NCBI GenBank assembly: GCA_028065135.1
Contig: JAPTWR010000164.1
Location: 1-24,401, forward strand
Length of the DNA: 24,401 nt
Source: Acidithiobacillus sp.
GTDB lineage: Bacteria; Pseudomonadota; Gammaproteobacteria; Acidithiobacillales; Acidithiobacillaceae
Direction of reading: 5' to 3'
Shown here: positions 12,877 through 19,592 of the stretch, one piece after another
Position numbering within the stretch: the stretch's first letter is position 1
How the letters are laid out: every line of letters starts with the position of its first letter
The notes under the pieces: model-generated
The model's input: only the letters and a program-made list of their open reading frames with translations
Databases searched by the model: none
What the model was told of the DNA's origin: nothing
Program-made: the position numbers and the translations under genes

Positions 12877-13581
12877 ATGAGAGCGCTTCCCAAATTTTTG
12901 TCTGATGGACTCAAAACGGTACGTGGTGCCTGGACGGAAACGATCTGGGCGAGACTGGCCGGATGGCCGGTGGTGGCGTTGCTCTCCTGGCATGTTTGGC
13001 GGATGTTGCCGCCCGGCATCCACAACTGGTTGTCCCTATCGGCATTGCCAACCAGCATGGACCCCGCGTTCCTCACGTTTGCGTGCTCGGCGCTGTTCCT
13101 GATGGTCATCTGCACAGATGGCCCCTTACCTGACAGGAGGCTAGGGCCGAACTGGACCGGTCCAACCGCGGCGTATCTCCTGTTCCCTTTTATCGCTGCT
13201 GCGCTGGTCCGATGGACGCACCTGCACGGCTGGAGTGTCCCCATAATCGCCATCAGTCTGTTGCCAGCATTAGAGATCCCCTTCGCGCTGATGGGTAGTG
13301 CTCTACTTGCCATCGAACGGCGATATCCGGTGCCGCCCGCGAAAGCGCCAGGCGCCTATCCGTACCAGATCATGGGTGGGACGGGCATGGGCTTCGGCCT
13401 GGTGCCCGTCCGCGACATGTCCTGGCGCACCGTGTTGACCAGCCGCGATCCGGTTTTGTTGCGGAAGGCGGCACAGGAGGCCAGGGACTGTGACGCATCG
13501 GAAATCGCCGAGATTCTGGATATTCGCGCCGCTCAAACGACAACGCCAGGCTTGCAGCCGACAGGTCTGGTGCCTGAATGA
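12877..13581 (+). CDS. Polytopic membrane protein, unknown
   Basis: This is a 234-residue protein with about four hydrophobic segments in the first 150 residues (for example VVALLSWHVW, FACSALFLMVIC, AAYLLFPFIAAALV and IIAISLLPALEIPFALMGSALLAI). A cytosolic C-terminal region of about 85 residues has a helical end (LLRKAAQEARDCDASEIAEILDIRAA). I do not recognise it. It begins the accessory block between dotE and dotP, and its stop overlaps the next gene as ATGA. It may dock the transglycosylase or another accessory factor, but that is inference. AGCGGAG precedes the ATG. Confidence 0.65.
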   Translation: MRALPKFLSDGLKTVRGAWTETIWARLAGWPVVALLSWHVWRMLPPGIHNWLSLSALPTSMDPAFLTFACSALFLMVICTDGPLPDRRLGPNWTGPTAAYLLFPFIAAALVRWTHLHGWSVPIIAISLLPALEIPFALMGSALLAIERRYPVPPAKAPGAYPYQIMGGTGMGFGLVPVRDMSWRTVLTSRDPVLLRKAAQEARDCDASEIAEILDIRAAQTTTPGLQPTGLVPE

Positions 13582-14288
13582 TGCCCTTCGCGGACTTGAC
13601 CGTGGCGCAAGCCATCCATCGGGCGACAGCGGAGTACCATGTCTCCACCCGGCGGGTTCTCTCGGTTCTGGAGGCGGTGAGCGCACGGCCATCGGGCATA
13701 GGGCCGATGGGCATCCCCGCGCAATGGCTGCCGGTGCTGGCACGGGCGGGATTTCCCAAGGCTGAGGTGGTAGGGAGTCCTGAGTGGAATGTAGCCGCTG
13801 GCACCTGGATTCTCGCGGTCACGCGGCAGGGCAGTGATGCCAGCCGGAATCAAACCGCCGCGATAGCGGGGATGGCGACTACGGCAGGGCCTCTTGCGGT
13901 CTCCCAACTGGCCCAGGCCATCAATGCGGCCGCATCGACCTATCACTTGCCGGCAGCGTTCATCACCGCCGTCATGTTGCAGGAAAGCGGCGGCAACCCG
14001 GGCGCCAGAAGTCCCAAGGGGGCCATGGGCCTCATGCAGCTCATACCGGCAACGGCTGCACGCTACGGCGTCACTAATCCGTGGAGTCCCAGACAATCCA
14101 TCATGGGGGGTGCCGCCTATCTCGCGCACCTGGTACGGGAGTTCAACGGGAACCCGACGCTGGTACTCGCAGGCTACAACGCGGGCGGCCAGGCTGTGCG
14201 CAACGCGGGATACCGGATACCGCCTTATCAACAAACGCGGCGGTATGTGCCAGATGTATTGGCGATATATAGACACCTACAGGGATAA
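13578..14288 (+). CDS. Lytic transglycosylase (SLT domain), tandem half
   Basis: This is a 236-residue protein. The C-terminal half is a clear SLT lytic transglycosylase: ITAVMLQESGGNPGARSPKGAMGLMQL with catalytic Glu at about residue 136, then AYLAHLV and LAGYNAGGQAV. Such enzymes cut the peptidoglycan glycan strands to let a secretion machine through the wall (VirB1 or PilT-like role). The N-terminal half repeats the pattern in degenerate form (VLSVLEAVSARPSGIGPMGIPAQW, then NVAAGTWILAV). No classical signal peptide is evident, which is odd for a periplasmic enzyme; export by the transfer machine or a missed start are possibilities. Confidence 0.85.
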   Translation: MMPFADLTVAQAIHRATAEYHVSTRRVLSVLEAVSARPSGIGPMGIPAQWLPVLARAGFPKAEVVGSPEWNVAAGTWILAVTRQGSDASRNQTAAIAGMATTAGPLAVSQLAQAINAAASTYHLPAAFITAVMLQESGGNPGARSPKGAMGLMQLIPATAARYGVTNPWSPRQSIMGGAAYLAHLVREFNGNPTLVLAGYNAGGQAVRNAGYRIPPYQQTRRYVPDVLAIYRHLQG

Positions 14289-14294
14289 TAAGCC

Positions 14295-15167
14295 ATGTTA
14301 ACGCTGTTCAAGAAAATATTTTATGAGGTTACTGGTAGCGTAACTCCTATAAGCGAACGTCTTGGAGATTCCATATTTACCGCGTTTGAACCACCGGCAC
14401 CGAACGCACACGTCAACAGCGAATCCTATCTGGAAGATCTGGAGCTTATGATTCCACCTGTAATGGGACGCTTTGAGTTCATAAAAAGGAAGGCGTCCGG
14501 GACCATAACAGTTGACATAACCGATATTGCCGCACTCGGTGCAGGAAAAGGCCTGGATGCGTTTCCTACAGAGCTTTCCTCCGGCTTGGTTTACAAAGAT
14601 ATGGACGCCTTCGCCAAGGACGGATCAAAAAATGAATTGGATGCGGGCATAAAAGCGCATGGGATTTCACCGGAATCTGTTGAGTATTTACTAACACATG
14701 ATCAAGTTAGAATAGTGAAGGAACAGACATCTGATTCACTATTAAAAACAGCATGGAGTGGGCGAATTTCTTTGGAAAATGCAGGTGGAGCTCATCATTT
14801 CGCGGCAGCGCGATACATCGCCAAGGAGATCGGTTACAAAAGACCGATAACTGGCAAATTGTATGAAATGTACGTCGATATATCACAAGTTCGGCAGTTC
14901 ATGCTAAACAATGTGATGCTGATCGTAAGTAAAAAGGACATTCCTATGGATTGGGATGAGGGCAGTATTAACGTGATGATAGAAAAAAAATGTAGAGACA
15001 AGCGTGACGGGAGGGCTCTGTACTTTCCAGAAAATAGGTGCGAGGAGCCATTTTTGAATTATGTGGTCATGTTTTTTGTGAAAACCCCGCAGACCGGAAA
15101 GGTATGTGAATTGCTCAAAGCGCATGGCGCATTCGATGTTGGCGAATACCTGCTTCAACTTTCCTGA
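14295..15167 (+). CDS. Lower-GC gene of unknown function
   Basis: This is a 290-residue soluble protein. Codon use is visibly more AT-rich than in its neighbours (many AAA, ATA and TTT codons), suggesting later acquisition. Recognisable stretches include GGAHHFAAARYIAKEIGY near residues 170-187, with a His pair, and a C-terminal FLNYVVMFFVKTPQTGKVCELLKAHGAF. No signal peptide or clear membrane segment is present. It begins 7 bases after the transglycosylase stop. The position inside a transfer operon would suit a cargo, effector or exclusion-type gene, but I do not recognise the family well enough to assign a function. Confidence 0.7.
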   Translation: MLTLFKKIFYEVTGSVTPISERLGDSIFTAFEPPAPNAHVNSESYLEDLELMIPPVMGRFEFIKRKASGTITVDITDIAALGAGKGLDAFPTELSSGLVYKDMDAFAKDGSKNELDAGIKAHGISPESVEYLLTHDQVRIVKEQTSDSLLKTAWSGRISLENAGGAHHFAAARYIAKEIGYKRPITGKLYEMYVDISQVRQFMLNNVMLIVSKKDIPMDWDEGSINVMIEKKCRDKRDGRALYFPENRCEEPFLNYVVMFFVKTPQTGKVCELLKAHGAFDVGEYLLQLS

Positions 15168-15196
15168 CAAGCAAAGAATTTTGCGGGAGTATAAAA

Positions 15197-16141
15197 ATGG
15201 CGAAGCGTAAGACAAAGGCGATAGTATCAGCGGCCGTGCTGGCGATCAGCCCGCTGGCATGGGCAGGTTTTCAGTTTGTGGGGCCACCACCCGTGACGCA
15301 GGATAATGCGGAATCAGCGTCGAGTTCGATCTATGTATCGCCGCAGCGCCCGTTTGCGGGGGCGGCGCATACGGTAGAGAAGGCTCCTGATCTGCAGGGT
15401 TATGTGCCAACGTTCCACAAAACGCCGATTCTTGCGCAGGAAGGGGCGGGCATTGCCTGGCCTTGTCATGGTGGAGGCAGCGCGCCCCTCAACAAGGCCC
15501 TCTATAAACTTTTACCCGAGGGTTGGTCCTTGTATGCCAAAACGGGAACCTTGCTCAATATCCCGGTCTGGTACGCCTGCCACAGCAATCCATGGACCAT
15601 GGTGGTACGCCAGGTGCTCAGACGCAGTGGCTACGAAGGCACGCTCTGGTGGGGCTACAATACGCTGACCATCAGACCGCGCCCCATGCGTCCTTTGCCG
15701 ACCATCGCGGGGGTAAAAGCATCGACAACGTCATTTACACCCCCTGTGGCCAGCAAGGTAACCATGCCTGACCCTGCGCCGTCGCATACGGCGTCATCGT
15801 CGGTTGACCCTGCGCCCACGCAAATCACCGAACCGCTGAAAAGCGCTTCCGTAAAAAGTGATCCCGTACCGGTACCTATGATTGCCGTCAGTCATGCCAG
15901 GAAAGTTCCTCCGCACGTTACGCCAGTTGCCCATGCGGGCGACACAACCCCCATGACCGTAGGGCCAGACGGTGAGGTGATTCAGCCCAGTCTCGAACAG
16001 AAGGTGATCCCGTTGGTGCGAGCGATCCATGGGCATTGGCGCCTGGAGTTGCCGACGCATCCCAATCATCGGGAGATTGCTTTGGCAAAGGCATGGCTGA
16101 GCGCGGGCGGCACGCTATTTTCGCCGCTACCGCAGCAATAG
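15197..16141 (+). CDS. Secreted envelope protein, TcpQ/PilL-like layout
   Basis: This is a 314-residue protein with a signal peptide (KAIVSAAVLAISPLAWA, cleavage near residue 23). Residues about 85-160 hold a Trp-rich domain (ALYKLLPEGWSLYAKTGTLL, then VVRQVLRRSGYEGTLWWGYNTLTI), with a Cys pair near C94 and C123. A long Pro/Thr/Ser-rich linker follows, ending in a small domain (VIPLVRAIHGHWRLELPTH). The domain pattern recalls the N-domain or TcpQ modules of secretin-associated proteins such as PilL, but the match is loose. GCGGGAGT precedes the ATG. It is probably periplasmic or outer-membrane-associated. Confidence 0.6.
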   Translation: MAKRKTKAIVSAAVLAISPLAWAGFQFVGPPPVTQDNAESASSSIYVSPQRPFAGAAHTVEKAPDLQGYVPTFHKTPILAQEGAGIAWPCHGGGSAPLNKALYKLLPEGWSLYAKTGTLLNIPVWYACHSNPWTMVVRQVLRRSGYEGTLWWGYNTLTIRPRPMRPLPTIAGVKASTTSFTPPVASKVTMPDPAPSHTASSSVDPAPTQITEPLKSASVKSDPVPVPMIAVSHARKVPPHVTPVAHAGDTTPMTVGPDGEVIQPSLEQKVIPLVRAIHGHWRLELPTHPNHREIALAKAWLSAGGTLFSPLPQQ

Positions 16142-16151
16142 GGGGTGAGGG

Positions 16152-16280
16152 ATGGGTGAGATAACTATTGGCGTCTGGATACTGAGTGCCTCCGTCTTGC
16201 TATGCTTACTGGTCGAGGCGTGTGTGGCATTGCCACTTTGGGAAGGGAAGCATATATCCAATGGAGAATACGATGCGTAA
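16152..16280 (+). CDS. Small 42-residue membrane protein
   Basis: The ORF reads MGEITIGVWILSASVLLCLL and continues to a charged C-terminus (LWEGKHISNGEYDA). It has a single hydrophobic helix over residues 5-29. GGGTGAGGG precedes the ATG, and the stop lies 8 bases inside the next gene, supporting translational coupling. Its length and TM-like composition make it a credible small membrane protein that annotation pipelines may miss. Confidence 0.5.
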   Translation: MGEITIGVWILSASVLLCLLVEACVALPLWEGKHISNGEYDA

Positions 16281-16767
16281 GCTGGTGGTTTCCGGTCTGG
16301 CGGTCATGGGCATGCTGGGTGGCACCCAGGCCTACGCCAGTGGCGCACTGGATTCCTGCCATCCGCCGACGTTGGCGTCGTTGCCGGTGCCGGCAACGGA
16401 AGTGTCAAACATGTTCGACCTGAATAAGGCCGGGTTGGCAAATCGGCTCAGTGATGAAAAGATGATGTTCACCAGGCGTGGTTACCAGACATATTTGAAT
16501 GTACTCCGGCGTTCAGGGTACCTCGCTGCCGTACAGCGTGGCATGAACATCAGCGCCGAGGCAGACGGCGCGTTCACGTTAAGTGGTTCCTGCAGCGCAC
16601 CCGCCGTTCGCATCCCGGTCCGGTTTACCTATACCGACGCCCAAGGCACGCGCCATCGCCAAAATACGGTGGATCTGCTGTTTCATGTGGGCAGCGCCTT
16701 CCCAATGCCAAAGATTGCGCAGATTGTAGTGATTCCGCCGTTGAAGTTGTCGCATGGCACCGAATAG
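16273..16767 (+). CDS. Secreted DotI/IcmL-like periplasmic protein
   Basis: This is a 164-residue protein from the ATG at 16273 (GGAGA 6 bases upstream; an ATG at 16261 adds 4 residues). A signal peptide (MRKLVVSGLAVMGMLGGTQAYA) with cleavage after AYA is clear. The mature part follows the DotI/IcmL periplasmic pattern: RLSDEKMMFTRRGYQTYLNVLRRSG, a short helix, then beta strands (VRIPVRFTYTDAQGTRHRQNTVDLLFHV). It therefore looks like a soluble relative of DotI without the membrane anchor, present in addition to the full DotI at 7831. Two Cys residues (in SCHPP and GSCSAP) could form a disulfide, possibly made by the thioredoxin-fold protein encoded downstream. Confidence 0.65.
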   Translation: MRKLVVSGLAVMGMLGGTQAYASGALDSCHPPTLASLPVPATEVSNMFDLNKAGLANRLSDEKMMFTRRGYQTYLNVLRRSGYLAAVQRGMNISAEADGAFTLSGSCSAPAVRIPVRFTYTDAQGTRHRQNTVDLLFHVGSAFPMPKIAQIVVIPPLKLSHGTE

Positions 16768-16778
16768 CCAGAACGGTG

Positions 16779-16800
16779 CAGGTTCTCGCCGCGAGACCTG
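16779..16800 (+). promoter_or_regulatory. Intergenic hairpin
   Basis: CAGGTTCTCGC and GCGAGACCTG are inverted copies (10 pairs with one bulged T) in the 56-base gap after the DotI-like gene. No T-run follows, so it is not a typical terminator. It could protect the upstream message end or set relative expression of the two neighbouring genes. Confidence 0.4.
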
Positions 16801-16823
16801 ACTAACAAAAGGGGAGAATCGAC

Positions 16824-17102
16824 ATGAAAATAAACGCACCTTTTTTGAAGTCCCTGATAGTGACCTACCCGCTCTATTTCATCGTTGCCGCCGTGGTGGT
16901 CGTTTATGCGGTGGGTAGCGTGATCGGTGGAAGCGGCTCGTCGCACGAACCTGCGACCGGCCCCGATTTTGCCGGAGCCAGCGGCCCATTCGGCAAAGAC
17001 AACCCCGTTTCAGGCGCCGCCGCCGCCGAGAGACAAATCAACCGGGGACTGCTCGCCCGTCGTGCCGTCCAGGGTATTGCCGACACCTACAACAACCACT
17101 AA
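16824..17102 (+). CDS. Small single-pass membrane protein
   Basis: This is a 92-residue protein. One membrane helix (about residues 13-35, VTYPLYFIVAAVVVVYAVGSVIGG) is followed by a Gly/Ser/Ala-rich stretch and a helical C-terminus (AERQINRGLLARRAVQGIADTY). GGGGAGAA precedes the ATG by about 8 bases. It ends 14 bases before the thioredoxin-fold gene. I do not recognise it, and its role in the transfer envelope complex is inferred only from position. Confidence 0.6.
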   Translation: MKINAPFLKSLIVTYPLYFIVAAVVVVYAVGSVIGGSGSSHEPATGPDFAGASGPFGKDNPVSGAAAAERQINRGLLARRAVQGIADTYNNH

Positions 17103-17116
17103 TCAGGAAAACCGCC

Positions 17117-18184
17117 ATGTCTCATACGCACAGAATCCACAAGCAAGCGCTGGCTGCAGCCGTCACGGCGGCCTGCCTGTGCTTTACCGTACAGGCCAGC
17201 GCCGGGCTGTTTGGTGCGATTACCAGCATCGCCAATGCAGCCGAGTCTTCCGGCGTGCCGGTTCCGAGCACGGTATATGACGCTGGAAACGTTGTGTCGA
17301 ACCTGCGGGACGCGCAGCAACAGGTAGCTCCCCAGCAGCAGGAAACTGCGACGCAGATAGCGAGCCCACCCCCCTGTCCGCCTGGGTATAATTGCCAGCC
17401 GGTAGCGCCGGTCGCCACGGCCTGTCCTCCCGGCGAAACCTGTACGCCGGATAGCGCGCCGGTCGCGCCCGTAGACGTGTCTCCACAGACGACCCCGCAG
17501 CCTTTAACTAACACTAACAAATTTGGAGGGATGTGGACCGCCTTGAAAGGTGCCACCTATATCCAGATTGGCCACGGGCCAACCGTGATCTACGACTATT
17601 TTGATCCCATGTGCATGTATTGTTTTAAGCTGTTCGACACGGAGCGCACGCTGATTCATGAGGGATACCTTACCGTCAGATATGTGCCAATAGACCGGGT
17701 ACAGCCGCAAACCAGCCCCTACATGGATGCCTGGATTCTACAATCGCAGGACCGCGAAGCCCGTCTTGCACGATACGCCAGGCTCATGATTTCCGACAAT
17801 CAACGGGGTGAATTCAGCAACTTGCCCCGTGCCAACCCATCGGCGGCAACCTCCGCAATATTGGCCCAAAATGAGCATATTTTAGTGCGGTATCATATGA
17901 CGGACGGTGTGCCCATCATCGTCTACAGGGGTAAGAATGGTAAGGTTCATGCTTTCTACACCCCTGATACAACAACGCCCGCATGGTTGTTGCGGCGCAT
18001 AGATGCGAGCCGCCGGTCCATACCGCAAGCGGTAGCCACGGCGTGCCCGCCAGGCGAACACTGCACGCCGAGTAGCGGGCCGGTCGCACCCATAGACGTG
18101 TCGCCGGTCTACCACAGCAATCCGAACCGATTTAGTAGTTCGCAGCAGTACGAGGATAATGTGCTGAACGCCTCGCTCCCATGA
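17117..18184 (+). CDS. DsbC/TrbB-like thioredoxin-fold secreted protein
   Basis: This is a 355-residue protein with a signal peptide (AVTAACLCFTVQASA). Residues about 150-315 form a DsbC/DsbG-type thioredoxin fold with active site CMYC (Cys 166 and 169) in IYDYFDPMCMYCFKLFD and a cis-Pro-type loop GVPIIVY. Such proteins isomerise or reduce disulfides in the periplasm; IncI plasmids carry a comparable gene, trbB. Unusual Cys-rich linkers lie on both sides of the fold: CPPGYNC and CPPGETC before it and CPPGEHC after it. The last two belong to a duplicated 25-residue block ending in APVDVSP or APIDVSP. Clients may be the Cys-bearing transfer proteins nearby. Confidence 0.8.
   Translation: MSHTHRIHKQALAAAVTAACLCFTVQASAGLFGAITSIANAAESSGVPVPSTVYDAGNVVSNLRDAQQQVAPQQQETATQIASPPPCPPGYNCQPVAPVATACPPGETCTPDSAPVAPVDVSPQTTPQPLTNTNKFGGMWTALKGATYIQIGHGPTVIYDYFDPMCMYCFKLFDTERTLIHEGYLTVRYVPIDRVQPQTSPYMDAWILQSQDREARLARYARLMISDNQRGEFSNLPRANPSAATSAILAQNEHILVRYHMTDGVPIIVYRGKNGKVHAFYTPDTTTPAWLLRRIDASRRSIPQAVATACPPGEHCTPSSGPVAPIDVSPVYHSNPNRFSSSQQYEDNVLNASLP
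17411..17485 (+). repeat. 75-base coding repeat, copy 1
   Basis: It encodes VATACPPGETCTPDSAPVAP followed by VDVSP. Against the copy at 18032-18106, 60 of 75 bases match by my count, with most differences at third codon positions. That indicates an older duplication kept under protein-level selection. The two copies flank the thioredoxin fold. Confidence 0.8.
18032..18106 (+). repeat. 75-base coding repeat, copy 2
   Basis: It encodes VATACPPGEHCTPSSGPVAP followed by IDVSP. It lies after the thioredoxin fold, near the C-terminus, whereas copy 1 lies before the fold. The continuation VYHSNPN resembles the DotH linker sequence NYSSANPN at about 8859-8882. Confidence 0.8.
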
Positions 18185-18264
18185 CTTCCCTACAGGTCAG
18201 GAAATATGAGGATACGGACACTAGATTGCTCATTGCTCTCGCAGCGCGCGGAGGAAGGTTCTGA
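18181..18264 (+). CDS. Possible 27-codon bridging mini-ORF
   Basis: The ATG overlaps the upstream stop as ATGA, and the stop TGA at 18262-18264 overlaps the next ATG as TGATG. It fills the 79-base gap exactly. The peptide begins MTSLQVRKYEDTDTR and ends with a short hydrophobic and basic stretch (LLIALAARGGRF). Exact junctions at both ends support translation for coupling; a function for the peptide is not implied. Confidence 0.35.
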   Translation: MTSLQVRKYEDTDTRLLIALAARGGRF

Positions 18265-19154
18265 TGCCACTCTACATTGAGCCCCATGCGGGACCCGGCC
18301 CAATCATTCAGGTGATCCGATCCGCGCACCGTGAGGTGAGCGTGGGGGTGTACTACCTGACCGACCGTCCCGTCCTGAACGCGCTGAGAGCGGCCCATGC
18401 GCGGGGTGTTGATGTGCGTGTCATGATTGAGGGCAAGCCCTACGGCATGAAACCCTGGCAGGTGGCCAAGGAAGCGAGGGCTATCCGGGAAACCGGTGCT
18501 ACGCTGCATTACGCCCCTTATCGCTTCACCAGTCATGGGGATCATTATGCGTTTCTCCACGAAAAAATGCTCTGCAATGGCCATGAGTGTTCGGTGGGGA
18601 CCGCCAATATGGATTGGTCGGCCCTCGGTCACAAGAATCGGGAGTATCTCTATGTCACGAAAAACCCTACCGTGGTGCAGGCGGCCAACGCTGTTTTCAA
18701 CGCTGATTGGTACAACCAGCGCGCACCCGCCGACGCTCATCGTGTATTGGTCTTGTCTCCGGGCACTTCTGCGGCACAACTGATTGCGGTCATTAGCCAA
18801 CCGGGGCCGGTGAGCATTGAATCGGAGGAACTCGGGCCATACGCTCCGATACTGGATGCCATCGCCGCCAAGGGCCACCTCGCCCGTGTCCTGCTGCCCG
18901 CCAGCATCAAGGGGGAGGATAAGCGGGATGTGGCCTTTCTGGAGTCGCGCGGGGTGCAGGTGCGATTGCTACCGGTGAAGCCCATATATTTACACGGAAA
19001 GATTTGCGTAGGGGGGCGTGAGGCGTTCCTGGGGAGCGAGAACCTCTCTCAGACCAGCCTGGAGCGGAACCGCGAAGTTGGGCTGATTCTGGGCGGATCG
19101 GACATTGGGGTATTACAGGAACAGTTCAATAAGGATTGGGGGGCGGCGCGATGA
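18264..19154 (+). CDS. Phospholipase-D-fold protein (nuclease-like)
   Basis: This is a 296-residue protein with two PLD half-sites: HEK (His 99, Lys 101) followed by SVGTANMD, and HGK (His 244, Lys 246) followed by FLGSENLSQ. The paired HxK motifs form one active site in this superfamily, which includes the plasmid nuclease Nuc and phospholipases. Both half-sites have N or G where the usual Asp of HxKxxxxD would be, and are one residue shorter. No signal peptide is visible, unlike many secreted PLD nucleases of conjugative plasmids. It could process DNA inside the cell or be a delivered effector. GAGGAAGG precedes the ATG. Confidence 0.8.
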   Translation: MPLYIEPHAGPGPIIQVIRSAHREVSVGVYYLTDRPVLNALRAAHARGVDVRVMIEGKPYGMKPWQVAKEARAIRETGATLHYAPYRFTSHGDHYAFLHEKMLCNGHECSVGTANMDWSALGHKNREYLYVTKNPTVVQAANAVFNADWYNQRAPADAHRVLVLSPGTSAAQLIAVISQPGPVSIESEELGPYAPILDAIAAKGHLARVLLPASIKGEDKRDVAFLESRGVQVRLLPVKPIYLHGKICVGGREAFLGSENLSQTSLERNREVGLILGGSDIGVLQEQFNKDWGAAR

Positions 19155-19360
19155 TCTGGCTTTTAGCGGTAGTCGGTATTCCCATCCTGGTGGTTATCCT
19201 GCTGTTTTTTTCGGCAGCGGACGATTTCTGGCAGATCATCACATTCAAAATCGACTTCTCGCGTCTGGTCGATGATCTGGCGCATGTTCTGGCGATCCTG
19301 GCTCTGGGCGCTCTGGCGGAGATGTTCAGCGTATTCATGCTGATCACCCATGTTCTGTAG
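19151..19360 (+). CDS. Small two-TM membrane protein
   Basis: This is a 69-residue protein starting at the ATG that overlaps the PLD stop (ATGA). Two hydrophobic helices (WLLAVVGIPILVVILLFF and LAHVLAILALGALAEMFSVFML) are separated by an amphipathic linker (DDFWQIITFKIDFSRLVDD). It is the last gene of the accessory block. No family is recognised. Coupling to the PLD gene hints at a joint function, such as immunity or anchoring, but this is speculative. Confidence 0.55.
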   Translation: MIWLLAVVGIPILVVILLFFSAADDFWQIITFKIDFSRLVDDLAHVLAILALGALAEMFSVFMLITHVL

Positions 19361-19363
19361 GGT

Positions 19364-19397
19364 TGCACCCCGCCAGGGGGCTGCACCCCGCCAGGGG
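19364..19397 (+). repeat. Tandem 16-base repeat with internal palindrome
   Basis: TGCACCCCGCCAGGGG occurs at 19364-19379 and 19382-19397. Each unit contains CCCC-GCCA-GGGG, so each can fold on itself and the pair can form alternative hairpins. They start 4 bases after the last codon of the accessory block. No T-run follows, so they are more likely a binding site or an RNA structure than a terminator. Confidence 0.7.
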
Positions 19398-19477
19398 CGA
19401 CGCTTCTCAATAGCCGTGCCGCCCCAGTGTTGGCACTCCCGCGCAAACCGTCCCAGAAAATAATAATCCAGCCTCAT

Positions 19478-19492
19478 CAGAACAAAGAAAAT
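19478..19492 (+). repeat. Shared non-coding element, copy 2
   Basis: CAGAACAAAGAAAAT matches 3291-3306 apart from one missing G, and GAAAATAAT stands 13-22 bases before it as in copy 1. The 232-base gap 19361-19592 holds this element, the tandem repeat and the palindrome. I see no gene in it. Confidence 0.4.
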
Positions 19493-19543
19493 CACCTGTT
19501 CGCGGATATAACTATCTGTGGTGAACCTGGATAGCGATGGGGC

Positions 19544-19557
19544 ACTTTGCGCAAAGT
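19544..19557 (+). promoter_or_regulatory. Perfect 14-base palindrome upstream of dotP-like gene
   Basis: ACTTTGCGCAAAGT is a perfect palindrome 36 bases before the next ATG. A weak promoter-like pair overlaps it (TTTGCG at 19546-19551 and TATCAT at 19567-19572, spacing 15, which is short). A dimeric repressor or activator site is the likely reading. Confidence 0.45.
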
Positions 19558-19592
19558 CAACCGTTTTATCATTATGAACAGGAGTAGTTTCA

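Noticed and set aside
19364..19397. Rho-independent terminator after the 69-residue protein
   Set aside because: The GC-rich repeats can fold, but no T-run follows on either strand, so they are listed as a repeat only.
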